Shown one piece after another: positions 1-5,956 of a stretch of 6,307 nucleotides of DNA; within the stretch, counting starts at the first letter, position 1, and each line of letters begins with the position of its first letter. Made by a program: the position numbers and the translations under genes. Source of the stretch: Chloroflexota bacterium. GTDB taxonomy: Bacteria; Chloroflexota; Limnocylindria; Limnocylindrales; CSP1-4. Below the pieces are notes generated by a model that ran no database searches, was not told the origin of the DNA, and saw only the letters and a program-made list of their open reading frames with translations. Location: positions 1-6,307 of the forward strand of contig JAKAMV010000618.1 of NCBI GenBank assembly GCA_021812735.1, given 5' to 3'.

Positions 1-401
1 AGCGTCGCGAGGAGCAGCCGCTCGCCCGGCGTCAGGCGTTCGACGCGCCGCACCAGGCCGCTCGACTCGAAGAGCGCCCGATCACCAAGCGCCTCGTGCG
101 CCCGGGGGGTCAGCCGCAGGGTGGTGATGCGCCGGTCGGCGGGATCGGCGCCGCGCTCGACGAGCCCCGCCGCCTCCAGGCGATCCACCAGGTTCGTGGC
201 GCTGGAGGGCTTGAGCCCGAGCGCGCCGCCCAGGCGGTTGATGGGGACCTCGCCCAGATCGCGCAGGAGCCGCAGGGCGTGGAGATCGCCGAGCGTCACA
301 CCGTAGGTGTGGGCCAACTCGCGCTGCAGGGGATCGGCCAGCGCCACCGCCCGCAGATACGCCCGCAGGGCGCGGCGCGTGTCAGGAGACCATTCGGACA
401 C
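1..401 (-). CDS. MarR-family transcriptional regulator (3' end beyond the window)
   Basis: This is a winged helix-turn-helix DNA-binding regulator of the MarR family. Such proteins are usually dimeric repressors whose DNA binding is relieved by a ligand or by oxidation. The 133 visible residues begin with MSEWSPDTRRALRAYLRAV. They include the helix GDLHALRLLRDLGE (about 38-51), a recognition helix containing KPSSATNLVDRLEAAG (64-79), and the wing with the family hallmark DPADRR (86-91) followed by ITTLRLTPRA. Family members are usually 140-160 residues, so only the end of the last dimerisation helix is missing. I chose the GTG at 401-399 because GGAG (411-408) lies six bases upstream. The frame stays open further upstream but with no better start. 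No cysteine is visible, so thiol-based sensing is not suggested. The target genes are unknown. A dyad just upstream suggests autoregulation (inference). The family call is firm. Confidence 0.9.
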   Translation of the reverse strand, partial: MSEWSPDTRRALRAYLRAVALADPLQRELAHTYGVTLGDLHALRLLRDLGEVPINRLGGALGLKPSSATNLVDRLEAAGLVERGADPADRRITTLRLTPRAHEALGDRALFESSGLVRRVERLTPGERLLLAT

Positions 402-407
402 CGAACA

Positions 408-444
408 CTCCACTCTTGTGTATAGTCGCAGAGACGGGAGTATA
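408..444 (-). promoter_or_regulatory. Candidate MarR operator and ribosome binding site
   Basis: Positions 421-444 form an imperfect dyad. TATAGTCGC (421-429) pairs with GGGAGTATA (436-444), matching at 7 of 9 positions (TATA-n-TC-n-C) around the spacer AGAGAC. The outer GTATAG elements also recur as direct repeats at 420-425 and 440-445, a 20-base step close to two helical turns. On the minus strand the dyad contains TATACT (444-439) and TATACA (424-419), both like -10 elements, but no clear -35 was found. GGAG at 411-408 is the Shine-Dalgarno for the GTG at 401. MarR proteins usually bind dyads in their own promoters, so this is a reasonable operator candidate, unproven from sequence alone. 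Confidence 0.4.
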
Positions 445-733
445 GCGGATGCCGGCATCGCCATCGCGCGGCAGCACCGGCTCGCTCGCCGCGGCGGCCG
501 GCATGGTGTGGCAGGCGCCGTATCCGGATCCGGCGGAGGACCCGCGCCTGCCATCCTCGAGCTCGCCGGGCAGGTGATCAGCGAGGTCGCCCGTAAGGTC
601 CCAGTGACACCGACAAGGGGTCTGATCGGGTCGGCGCGCGTGGCCTGGTCAAGTGCTCCGCTCCCTCGGGCGACGATGAACCCACGGCGTCCGCCCCGGC
701 CAATGGCGAGCGCCGGCGGCGGTGCCGCTGACC
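445..733. other. Intergenic stretch without a convincing gene
   Basis: The 289 bases between the candidate MarR operator and the broken small gene hold nothing I can assign with confidence. A 42-codon ORF (449-577, plus) starts with ATG eight bases after GGGAG (436-440). Its product begins MPASPSRGSTGSLAAAAG and resembles nothing I recognise. After about residue 30 the +1 frame gives a smoother stretch (PAILELAGQVISEVARKV, about 545-600), which could mean a broken gene but may be chance in GC-rich DNA. Around 608-632, CCGAC and GTCGG form a weak inverted repeat with a 14-base loop. No terminator with a T-run and no RNA gene was seen. Confidence 0.35.
449..577 (+). CDS. Possible 42-residue small ORF (doubtful)
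   Basis: ATG at 449 is preceded by GGGAG at 436-440 with an eight-base gap, a well-placed ribosome binding site. The frame stops with TGA at 575-577. The product is rich in Ala, Ser and Pro (MPASPSRGSTGSLAAAAG, then MVWQAPYPDPAEDPR) and has no recognised domain, signal peptide or membrane segment. It lies divergent to the MarR gene across the candidate operator, where a regulated target gene would be expected. It could therefore be a real small gene, the 5' stub of a decayed target gene, or chance. I favour chance or a stub. Confidence 0.2.
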   Translation: MPASPSRGSTGSLAAAAGMVWQAPYPDPAEDPRLPSSSSPGR

Positions 734-1131
734 TCAACGCTCGGGTTCTCCGCTCTGCTCCAGCGCCTCCACCGTCACGAAGCGGACGAACGCCTGCCCG
801 AGCGGAGTGAGCAACCTCCGGACGTCCTCTGCGACGCGCATCTGCACCGAGATGTCGTCGAGGGCATTGAGCAGATCCCCCGTTGGAGGTCGGCGATGTC
901 GAGTTCGACCTCGGCATCAAGGCCGTCTGTGGCGATTGCAGTCGCGCGTCCCGCGATTGCCCCGACGGTGTAGACGTGATCCCCGGCGGCCGGCTTGGCG
1001 CCGCGCTGCGCGACGGCCGCCAGTACACGGAGATGCGCGGGTCGCAATTGGTCGAGTAGGTCGATGTACCGATCCCACACGCGCCCATCTAACACGTCCT
1101 CAAACAGAACGGCGAATTCCTCCCGCCTCAC
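734..1131 (-). pseudogene. Frameshifted small gene of unknown function
   Basis: I do not recognise the family. The minus-strand reading from GTG (1131-1129) gives a coding-like sequence (RREEFAVLFEDVL, then RYIDLLDQLRPAHLRVLAAV). It runs to residue 85 at the motif ELDIADLQRG. At the five-G run (forward C at 877-881) the frame then becomes meaningless. Adding one base there restores sensible protein: DLLNALDDISVQMRVAEDVR, then LLTPLGQAFVRFVTVEALE, ending at TGA 736-734. The intact product would be about 132 residues, mostly helical. The ending LTPLG-x-AF-x-RF resembles the tail of a winged-helix-like domain (inference). The open frame extends upstream of the GTG without a stop until about 1175 (FGARVQDRLDSEF), so the original gene may have been longer at its 5' end. 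The break may be a true mutation, a homopolymer sequencing error, or less likely programmed slippage. Confidence 0.6.
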
Positions 1132-1360
1132 GAACTCGCTGTCGAGGCGGTCCTGAACGCGGGCCCCGAATGCACGGCATGGTCACGGGGCATGGAGTGC
1201 GATCGTGCCTACGCGAGCGCCTGCCCAGCAGCTCAGCTGAGGACCGACGCTCCGGCACCATCGCTGGCTGGTATGCGCTCCCAAGCGCCGGCAGACTATT
1301 TGCCCGGGGCGCGGTATCGTTCGTCTTCCAGCCGCCGGCGCCCGTGTCGCCCCGGGGCGT

Positions 1361-1373
1361 GGAGGGGGTGAGG
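1361..1373 (+). promoter_or_regulatory. Ribosome binding site of the S8 protease gene
   Basis: The purine-rich GGAGGGGGTGAGG immediately precedes the GTG at 1378. It gives Shine-Dalgarno pairing at a usable distance (GGAGG ends 12 bases before the start, GGGGG 9, GAGG 4). It fixes the GTG as the start, and a signal peptide begins there. The 246 bases between the broken gene and this start contain no clear -35/-10 pair. TATCGT (1315-1320) is the best -10-like string and has no good partner. Confidence 0.55.
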
Positions 1374-1377
1374 CGCC

Positions 1378-4300
1378 GTGCGAAGGGCCCTGTCGGTTGT
1401 GGCCACGCTGGTCTTGGTCGTCGCCGCGACCGTACGCGCCGCCAACGCATCGGGGACCACCGCGTCGGCCGTGCGACCGGTGGCGGGGGTACCGACATTC
1501 CAGGCGATCGACGTCAGCAGGATCGACCCCCGGCTGCGGCCCTTCCTGCTCGATCCGACTCGCCAGGCGACGGTCATCCTGGAACTGCGCGGCACGCCCG
1601 TCTCGTTGGTGGGCGCCGCAGCCCGTGATCGCGGCATCGTCCTCTCCGGGTTCGCCGCGGCGACCGTGCGCTCCGCCCTGCGCGCTCAGCAGGATGCGCT
1701 CCGCCCGAGCCTGGCGGCCCTGGGAGCCCGCGTCCTGGGCCAGTATCAGGACGCCTACGATGGCATCAAGGTGCGCGTGTCCCTGCGGGATCTGCCGCGC
1801 CTGACCGCGCTGCCCGGCGTCGCGCAGGTGCTGGCCGTGCCGCAGTACCAGATAGCCAACGCGACGAGCGAGCAGTTCACCGGGGTTCCGGCCGCCTGGT
1901 CGGTGGGCGCCGGGCTGACCGGGGTGGGCGTCAAGGTTGCCGTCGTCGACACCGGCATCGACTACACCCACGCCGACTTCGGGGGCTCGGCCAGCCCCAC
2001 GGCCTACCAGGCCAACGGCGGGGTCACCCTCGTGGGGAGCGGCTTCCCCAACGCGAAGGTGGCGGGTGGCTACGACTTCGTGGGCGATGCCTACGACGCG
2101 GGCGGGACGGGTGCCGCGGTGATCCCCCATCCAGACCCCAACCCGCTCGACTGCGCGGGGCACGGCACGCACGTGGCGGGCACCCTCGCCGGGTACGGCG
2201 TCACCCTCGACGGCACGACGTACCACGGCCCCTACGACGCGCAGACCCTTTCGCGCACGCAGTTCTTGGTCGCCCCGGGGGTCGCCCCCGGCGCCCAGCT
2301 CTATGCGCTCAAGATCTTCGGCTGCTCGGGCACCACCGACGACGTCATCGACGCGGTCGACTGGGCCGTCAAGAACGGCATGAACGTGATCAACCTCTCG
2401 CTCGGCGCGCCCTTTGGCGCCGAGGGGTCGCCCTTCGGCGGTCCCGAGTCGCCGGACGCCGTGGCGGTCGACAACGCGGCGGCGGCCGGCATCGTGGTCG
2501 TGGCCGCGGGCGGCAACGACGGCTCCGTCGCCTACACCGCGAGCACCCCGGGCGTGGCGTCGGGGGCCATCGCGGTGGCCGCCGTCGATGCCCACGCCAC
2601 CCTGCCGGGTGCCGTGATCGGGGTCGGCAATGGCGTCGCCGCCCTCGACGCGAACGGGACCGCGGCTTTCCCGCTGACCGGTCGCCTCGACGTGCTCGAG
2701 GACGCCGCAGGCGGGATCGCCCTGGGCTGCGCGGCGTCGGACTACACGGCCGTCCAGCCCGGCGACATCGTGGTCACGCTGCGGGGCACCTGTCCGCGGG
2801 TCGACCGCGCCACGCTCGGCCAGGCGGCGGGCGCCGCTGCGGTGGTCATGGTCAACACCACGGCCGGGGCGTTTCCCCCGCAGGAGGGGCCGATCCCCGG
2901 TGTGACCATCCCCTTCCTCGGCGTGCGGCCATCCGACGGTGCGGCGCTCCTGGGCGCCGACGGCACGACGGTGACCATTGCCGGGCCCATCACCCTGGCG
3001 AACCCGACGTACCGCGCGACCGCCGACTTCTCCGCCGGCGGGCCGCGCAGCGGGGACAGCGCCCTCAAACCTGACCTGGCCGCGCCCGGCGTCTCGGTCT
3101 CGTCGGCGGCCATGGGCACCGGCATCGGCGCGGTGACGGAATCGGGTACCTCCATGGCCGCGCCGCTGGTGGCCGGTGCCGCGGCGCTGGTCCTGCAGGC
3201 CCACCCACGGTGGTCGCCCGGGCAGGTCAAGGCGGCGCTCATGAACACGGCCTCGGCGGCCGCGATCGCCGGCTACGATCCGCGCACCGACGGGGCGGGC
3301 CTGGTCCAGCCGGCCCGGGCGGTGGACACCCTGGTCGTGGCCACCACCGGTTCGGGCAGCGCGAGCCTCTCCTTCGGGGCACCGGCGATCACGGGACCCT
3401 TCCGCGCATCACAGACGGTCCGCCTACAGAACCTCGGCGCGCGCGCCGTCACCTACGCGCTGCGTACGGCGTTCGCGGGGTCCGCCCTCGGCCTCTCCGT
3501 GACCCTCCGACCGTCCCGCGTCAGCGTGCCGGCCCACGGGACCGCCAGCGTGACGGTCGCGCTCACCCTCTCGGCGGCGGCCGTCGCGGCACTCCCCGGC
3601 GTGGCGCATCCGGCCGACCCGGCCGCGCTGCTCACCACCGTCCGGGGCACGGTCGTGGCAACTCCGACTGCGGCGGCTCCGGGGATCTACCCGCTCTCGA
3701 TCCCCTTCCTCATCGCACCGCGGGCGTTGTCCAACGTGGTGGCACCCGCCACCGTCGCCCTGGCGGCGCAGGGCGGGCAGGACGTCGCCTCCGTGCGGGT
3801 GACGAACACCGGGATCCATGCGGGGATCGCCGACGTGTACGCCTGGGGCCTGCGCAGCGGTCCGGTCGGCGCCGGATCGGCCGACGTCCGCGCGGTCGGC
3901 GTGCAGTCGCTGACCACGGGACTCGACGGCGCGACGCTGCCCGCCACCGATCGACTCCTCGTCTTCGCCATCAACACCTACGCGCCCTGGAGTTCCGCGG
4001 CCGTCAACGAGTTCGACATCGCCCTCGACACCGATGGTTCCGGTAGCGCCGAGTACGTCCTAACGGCGGTGGACCACGGCCTGGCCACCGCCGGCCAGCC
4101 CGACGGGCGCACGGCCTGCTTCGTCTTCCGTGCCTCGGACCAGCACCTCCTCGCCGCGGCCTTTGCCGAGGCGCCGGCCAACAGTTCGACGCTCCGCTGC
4201 GGCGTGCTGGCCAGCACGCTCGGTCTCAGCCCCGCCAGTCCGCCGCTCGCCTACGCGATCCAGGCGGTCTCGCTGGTGTCCGCGGCGGCCGACATCGTGC

Positions 4301-4518
4301 GCGGCGTGGGCACCTTCGACGCGTTCGCGCCGGCGATCTCGCAGGGCGAACGGCTCGCCCTCGGTCCCGGCACGAGCGCCACCCTCCCGCTCTCGCTCGA
4401 CCCCACGCTCTTCGCGAGCGCGCCGGCCCTCGGCTGGATGATCGTCAGCCCCGACAACGCGAGCGGGCCCGACCAGACCGAGACGATCCCCGCCGCGCTG
4501 CCGCCGGCGAGCCCGTAG
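1378..4518 (+). CDS. Secreted subtilisin-like serine protease (S8) with PA domain
   Basis: This is an extracellular endopeptidase of the subtilase family, 1046 residues. Residues 1-24 are a signal peptide: Arg-Arg, a hydrophobic LVLVVAA core, and cleavage expected after ANA. An I9-type propeptide (about 60-160) acts as folding chaperone and inhibitor in this family. The catalytic domain shows Asp191 (VVDTG), His262 (GHGTHVAG), the oxyanion Asn380 (AAGGND) and Ser592 (GTSMAAP), so the triad is complete. Cys259 and Cys316 may form a disulfide. A protease-associated (PA) domain is inserted at about 415-535, with Cys451 and Cys472 in its typical DIVVTLRGTC setting. After about 660 come an Ig/Fn3-like beta region (660-770) and a further 275-residue extension containing EFDIALDTDGSG (878-889), which looks like a Ca-binding loop. 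There is no LPxTG or anchor helix, so the enzyme is probably released. The architecture resembles Bacillus Vpr with an added tail. Likely role: nutrient-scavenging proteolysis (inference). Confidence 0.95.
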   Translation: MRRALSVVATLVLVVAATVRAANASGTTASAVRPVAGVPTFQAIDVSRIDPRLRPFLLDPTRQATVILELRGTPVSLVGAAARDRGIVLSGFAAATVRSALRAQQDALRPSLAALGARVLGQYQDAYDGIKVRVSLRDLPRLTALPGVAQVLAVPQYQIANATSEQFTGVPAAWSVGAGLTGVGVKVAVVDTGIDYTHADFGGSASPTAYQANGGVTLVGSGFPNAKVAGGYDFVGDAYDAGGTGAAVIPHPDPNPLDCAGHGTHVAGTLAGYGVTLDGTTYHGPYDAQTLSRTQFLVAPGVAPGAQLYALKIFGCSGTTDDVIDAVDWAVKNGMNVINLSLGAPFGAEGSPFGGPESPDAVAVDNAAAAGIVVVAAGGNDGSVAYTASTPGVASGAIAVAAVDAHATLPGAVIGVGNGVAALDANGTAAFPLTGRLDVLEDAAGGIALGCAASDYTAVQPGDIVVTLRGTCPRVDRATLGQAAGAAAVVMVNTTAGAFPPQEGPIPGVTIPFLGVRPSDGAALLGADGTTVTIAGPITLANPTYRATADFSAGGPRSGDSALKPDLAAPGVSVSSAAMGTGIGAVTESGTSMAAPLVAGAAALVLQAHPRWSPGQVKAALMNTASAAAIAGYDPRTDGAGLVQPARAVDTLVVATTGSGSASLSFGAPAITGPFRASQTVRLQNLGARAVTYALRTAFAGSALGLSVTLRPSRVSVPAHGTASVTVALTLSAAAVAALPGVAHPADPAALLTTVRGTVVATPTAAAPGIYPLSIPFLIAPRALSNVVAPATVALAAQGGQDVASVRVTNTGIHAGIADVYAWGLRSGPVGAGSADVRAVGVQSLTTGLDGATLPATDRLLVFAINTYAPWSSAAVNEFDIALDTDGSGSAEYVLTAVDHGLATAGQPDGRTACFVFRASDQHLLAAAFAEAPANSSTLRCGVLASTLGLSPASPPLAYAIQAVSLVSAAADIVRGVGTFDAFAPAISQGERLALGPGTSATLPLSLDPTLFASAPALGWMIVSPDNASGPDQTETIPAALPPASP

Positions 4519-4545
4519 CCCGTCGTCGTCCATCCACGACCAACT

Positions 4546-4560
4546 CCGACGGCCGGTCGG
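4546..4560 (+). terminator. Weak hairpin after the protease gene
   Basis: CCGAC (4546-4550) and GTCGG (4556-4560) form a 5-bp GC-rich stem with a five-base loop, 27 bases after the protease stop codon. No T-run follows, so it is not a classical intrinsic terminator. Its position suits a transcript end for the long protease mRNA. Confidence 0.25.
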
Positions 4561-4644
4561 CGGGCGGCTGTCCCCGCACCATGGAGGGACGATGTGGGGC
4601 TGCGGGATGAAGCTGACGGGCAGCTTCCGGGCGCCGCGCGTTGA

Positions 4645-4872
4645 CGGAGCGAGCGCTGGTGGGCCACCGGAATCGCCACGCTGCTCGGGGCGTTCATGGC
4701 CGGGCCCGCAGCCTCGGAGGTGATCCACGAAGCGGTCCTGGCGATCAAGACCCGCACGCCGCTCGCCGTGCTCGCCGACACGATCCACGCGTTTCCCACC
4801 GCTGCCCGGGTCATGGGCGGGCTCTTCGTCCAGGCCGAGCGGCGCTTGACGGCCGCCAACCCCGGCGGTTGA
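4645..4872 (+). pseudogene. C-terminal remnant of pyridine nucleotide-disulfide oxidoreductase
   Basis: The frame ending at TGA 4870-4872 encodes the end of the dimerisation domain of FAD/NAD(P)-linked disulfide oxidoreductases (the dihydrolipoamide dehydrogenase and mercuric reductase group). TLLGAFMAGPAASEVIHEAV is the usual 'LGA-x-x-x-GP-x-A-x-E-x-IHE' segment. LADTIHAFPT (from the ATG at 4696, residues 27-35) is the conserved active-site His region. The Glu often found three residues after the PT is Arg here. Full enzymes have about 450-480 residues. Here the FAD and NAD domains and the redox cysteines are absent, and an in-frame TGA lies at 4642-4644. Upstream of that stop, in the same frame, DVGLRDEADG (4591-4620) faintly recalls the 'VGLTEAEA' motif that precedes this region in intact enzymes, which would imply an internal deletion. 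Translation from ATG 4696 as a 58-residue protein is possible but unlikely to be functional. It is convergent with the DsrE gene. Confidence 0.75.
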
Positions 4873-4876
4873 CGGA

Positions 4877-4889
4877 AGCCCGCGGGGCT
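4877..4889. terminator. Small hairpin between two convergent genes
   Basis: AGCCC (4877-4881) and GGGCT (4885-4889) are perfectly complementary around a three-base GCG loop. The hairpin sits in the 36-base gap between the oxidoreductase remnant and the end of the DsrE gene. It could act as a compact bidirectional terminator. It lacks a U-tract on either strand, so this is only suggestive. Confidence 0.3.
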
Positions 4890-4908
4890 GCCTCGTTGCG
4901 CCGCCCGG

Positions 4909-5286
4909 TCAGATGATCCAGACCGTGAACCCGTCGCGCACGTGGGATACGACGCTCGGGTGGTCCATGTAGGCGCCGGTCAGCAGCTCGCCGGCCGCAA
5001 CGAGCTTGTCGCGGACATGGAACGCGCCCGAGCAGTAGTCGCAGACCTCGTAGGTCAGGCCGGCCGCGGTCAGCTCCCGGAAAAGCTCGGCCAGCCGGCC
5101 GGACGCCTGCTCGGGGTCGCGCAGGCGCGCCAGCCACTCGGTTCCCGCGCCGTCGAAGACCAGGCGGACCGTTGCGCCGGCCTCGCGGAGTTCACGGGCG
5201 TAGAGCAGGGCATGAAGCGCGCGGGCCTGCCCCTCGTGGGTCTCGGCGCCGGCCTGCAGGACGATGAGAACGCGTGTGTCGTTCGT
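4909..5286 (-). CDS. DsrE/DsrF-like family protein with CxxC motif
   Basis: This is a small cytoplasmic protein of the DsrE-like fold, a family linked to sulfur-relay and persulfide transfer, though many members have no known reaction. The body reads RVLIVLQAGAETHEGQARAL (Rossmann-like first strand and loop), then ATVRLVFDGAGTEWL, then YEVCDYCSGAF, and ends HVRDGFTVWII. Counting from the proposed start the protein has 125 residues and the CDYC cysteines are 82 and 85, where this subgroup carries its conserved cysteine(s). Start choice: an ATG exists at 5343, giving 144 residues, but its extra 19 residues (MIRDRSPPTSWVKTREEPP) do not look like the family and have no good ribosome site. GAGAGGAG (5300-5293) stands six bases before ACG-AAC-GAC (5286-5278), so an ACG start, or a mutated ATG, fits best. 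The gene is divergent from a thioredoxin, a likely redox partner (inference). Confidence 0.82.
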   Translation of the reverse strand, partial: TNDTRVLIVLQAGAETHEGQARALHALLYARELREAGATVRLVFDGAGTEWLARLRDPEQASGRLAELFRELTAAGLTYEVCDYCSGAFHVRDKLVAAGELLTGAYMDHPSVVSHVRDGFTVWII

Positions 5287-5292
5287 TGGAGG

Positions 5293-5300
5293 CTCCTCTC
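5293..5300 (-). promoter_or_regulatory. Strong Shine-Dalgarno pointing to an ACG start
   Basis: On the minus strand GAGAGGAG (5300-5293) is followed by the six bases CCTCCA and then ACG (5286-5284). No ATG, GTG or TTG lies in frame at a suitable distance. The conserved protein (TRVLIVLQ) begins right after it. This site decides the start of the DsrE-like gene. Confidence 0.6.
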
Positions 5301-5334
5301 TTGTCTTGACCCACGACGTCGGTGGGCTGCGGTC

Positions 5335-5384
5335 GCGGATCATTGCAGCGCGGTCGGCACGTCGGCGCCGTGATCCAGCTCACG
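5335..5384 (-). promoter_or_regulatory. Predicted CRP/FNR-type activated promoter of the DsrE-like gene
   Basis: CGTGA (5369-5373) and TCACG (5380-5384) form a perfect palindrome with a 6-base spacer (TCCAGC). It carries the GTGA-N6-TCAC core recognised by CRP-like members of the CRP/FNR family. On the minus strand TGCAAT (5347-5342) matches TATAAT at four of six positions. Taking it as the -10 puts +1 at 5335 and the centre of the palindrome at -41.5, the classical class II activator position. The leader would then be 49 bases, with a CCCAC/GTGGG hairpin (5310-5314 with 5322-5326) before the Shine-Dalgarno. The ATG at 5343 would overlap the -10 and not be in the mRNA. The same site could also act on the thioredoxin gene about 200 bases away. 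The regulator and its signal are not in the window. The palindrome is seen; the promoter is inferred. Confidence 0.5.
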
Positions 5385-5581
5385 AAGCGGAAGGGCATTC
5401 CCAGCTCGCACGGCTGTTCGCGTCTGCGGATGCCATTCCCGAGCATCTGAGGCCGGCTCCGACACGCAGTCCGTACGCCGCCGATCGTAGTGCCGCTTAC
5501 ATCCTTCGCCAGCCATCGCGCATAGCCTGGGGTGCATCGCGCTGGGTATCGGAGCCCGGCGGAGAAAGGAAGCAGGTTCGG

Positions 5582-5923
5582 GTGGCCAAGATCAAGCACG
5601 CAACAGACGAGACCTTCGAGGCGCTCGTCCTCCACAACAGTCGGCCCGTGGTGGTCGACTTCTGGGCCAGCTGGTGCGGTCCGTGTCGGATAGTCGCCCC
5701 GGAGCTCGAGAAGCTCGCCGCCAAATACGCGGACGCCGTCGACGTCGTCAAGGTCGACGTCGACGCGAACCCGCGCCTCTCGCAGACGTACAACATCATG
5801 TCGATCCCGACGATCGCCCTCTTCTCACCCGGCGAGCCGCATCGGGGTGTGGTGGGCGCCCTGCGGCTCGAGCAGCTCGAGGAGGCCTTCGGGCTCCGGC
5901 GGTACGCCTCCGTCGCCGAGTAG
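5582..5923 (+). CDS. trxA: Thioredoxin
   Basis: A cytoplasmic thiol-disulfide reductant of 113 residues, close to the usual 105-110. It has the thioredoxin fold with all key residues in E. coli numbering: buried Asp26 in VVVDFWASW, redox Cys32-Gly-Pro-Cys35 after Trp31, and cis-Pro76 in MSIPT. KVDVDANPRLSQTYNI is the usual strand-helix segment before the cis-Pro. The end (VVGALRLEQLEEAFG) matches the last helix, plus a short tail RRYASVAE. I chose the GTG at 5582 because homology starts at VAKIKHATDETFEALV and GGAGAAAGGAAGCAGG (5561-5576) precedes it. The frame is open for 106 more codons upstream, but that part crosses the intergenic region and does not look like protein. It would normally be reduced by a thioredoxin reductase, not seen here. 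It is divergent from the DsrE-like gene, with a CRP/FNR-like site between them. The family is certain; 'trxA' is used in the generic sense. Confidence 0.95.
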   Translation: MAKIKHATDETFEALVLHNSRPVVVDFWASWCGPCRIVAPELEKLAAKYADAVDVVKVDVDANPRLSQTYNIMSIPTIALFSPGEPHRGVVGALRLEQLEEAFGLRRYASVAE

Positions 5924-5956
5924 CGATCGCGCAGCGACTGCCGGGACGCGCGCGCC

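Noticed and set aside
608..632. CCGAC/GTCGG inverted repeat around AAGGGGTCTGATCG
   Set aside because: The 5-bp stem with a 14-base loop is weak, is expected by chance at this GC content, and is not placed after a gene end.
1232..1241. Perfect 10-base palindrome CTCAGCTGAG upstream of the protease
   Set aside because: It is too short to be significant by itself, and no promoter elements or second copy lie near it.
807..1628. 273-codon plus-strand frame upstream of and overlapping the protease start
   Set aside because: Its composition is Arg/Pro-dominated with no recognisable motif. It runs antisense through the better-supported minus-strand gene and overlaps the protease signal peptide region.
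1183..3204. 673-codon open frame on the minus strand, antisense to the protease
   Set aside because: It is rich in Arg, Gly and Ala with no domain pattern and is a typical mirror frame of a high-GC gene. The plus strand encodes a complete S8 catalytic triad over the same bases.
4573..4606. CCCGCA and TGCGGG inverted repeat after the protease
   Set aside because: The arms are six bases with a 22-base loop, and the repeat overlaps the possible oxidoreductase remnant; it is probably chance.
5287..5343. ATG at 5343 as start of the DsrE-like protein
   Set aside because: It lacks a good Shine-Dalgarno, adds residues foreign to the family and overlaps the predicted -10. The strong ribosome site at 5300-5293 points to 5286. 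It is kept as the conventional alternative.
5264..5581. 106-codon upstream extension of the thioredoxin frame
   Set aside because: Thioredoxin homology and the ribosome binding site begin at 5582. The extension covers the palindrome and the other gene's start, and does not read like a domain or signal peptide.
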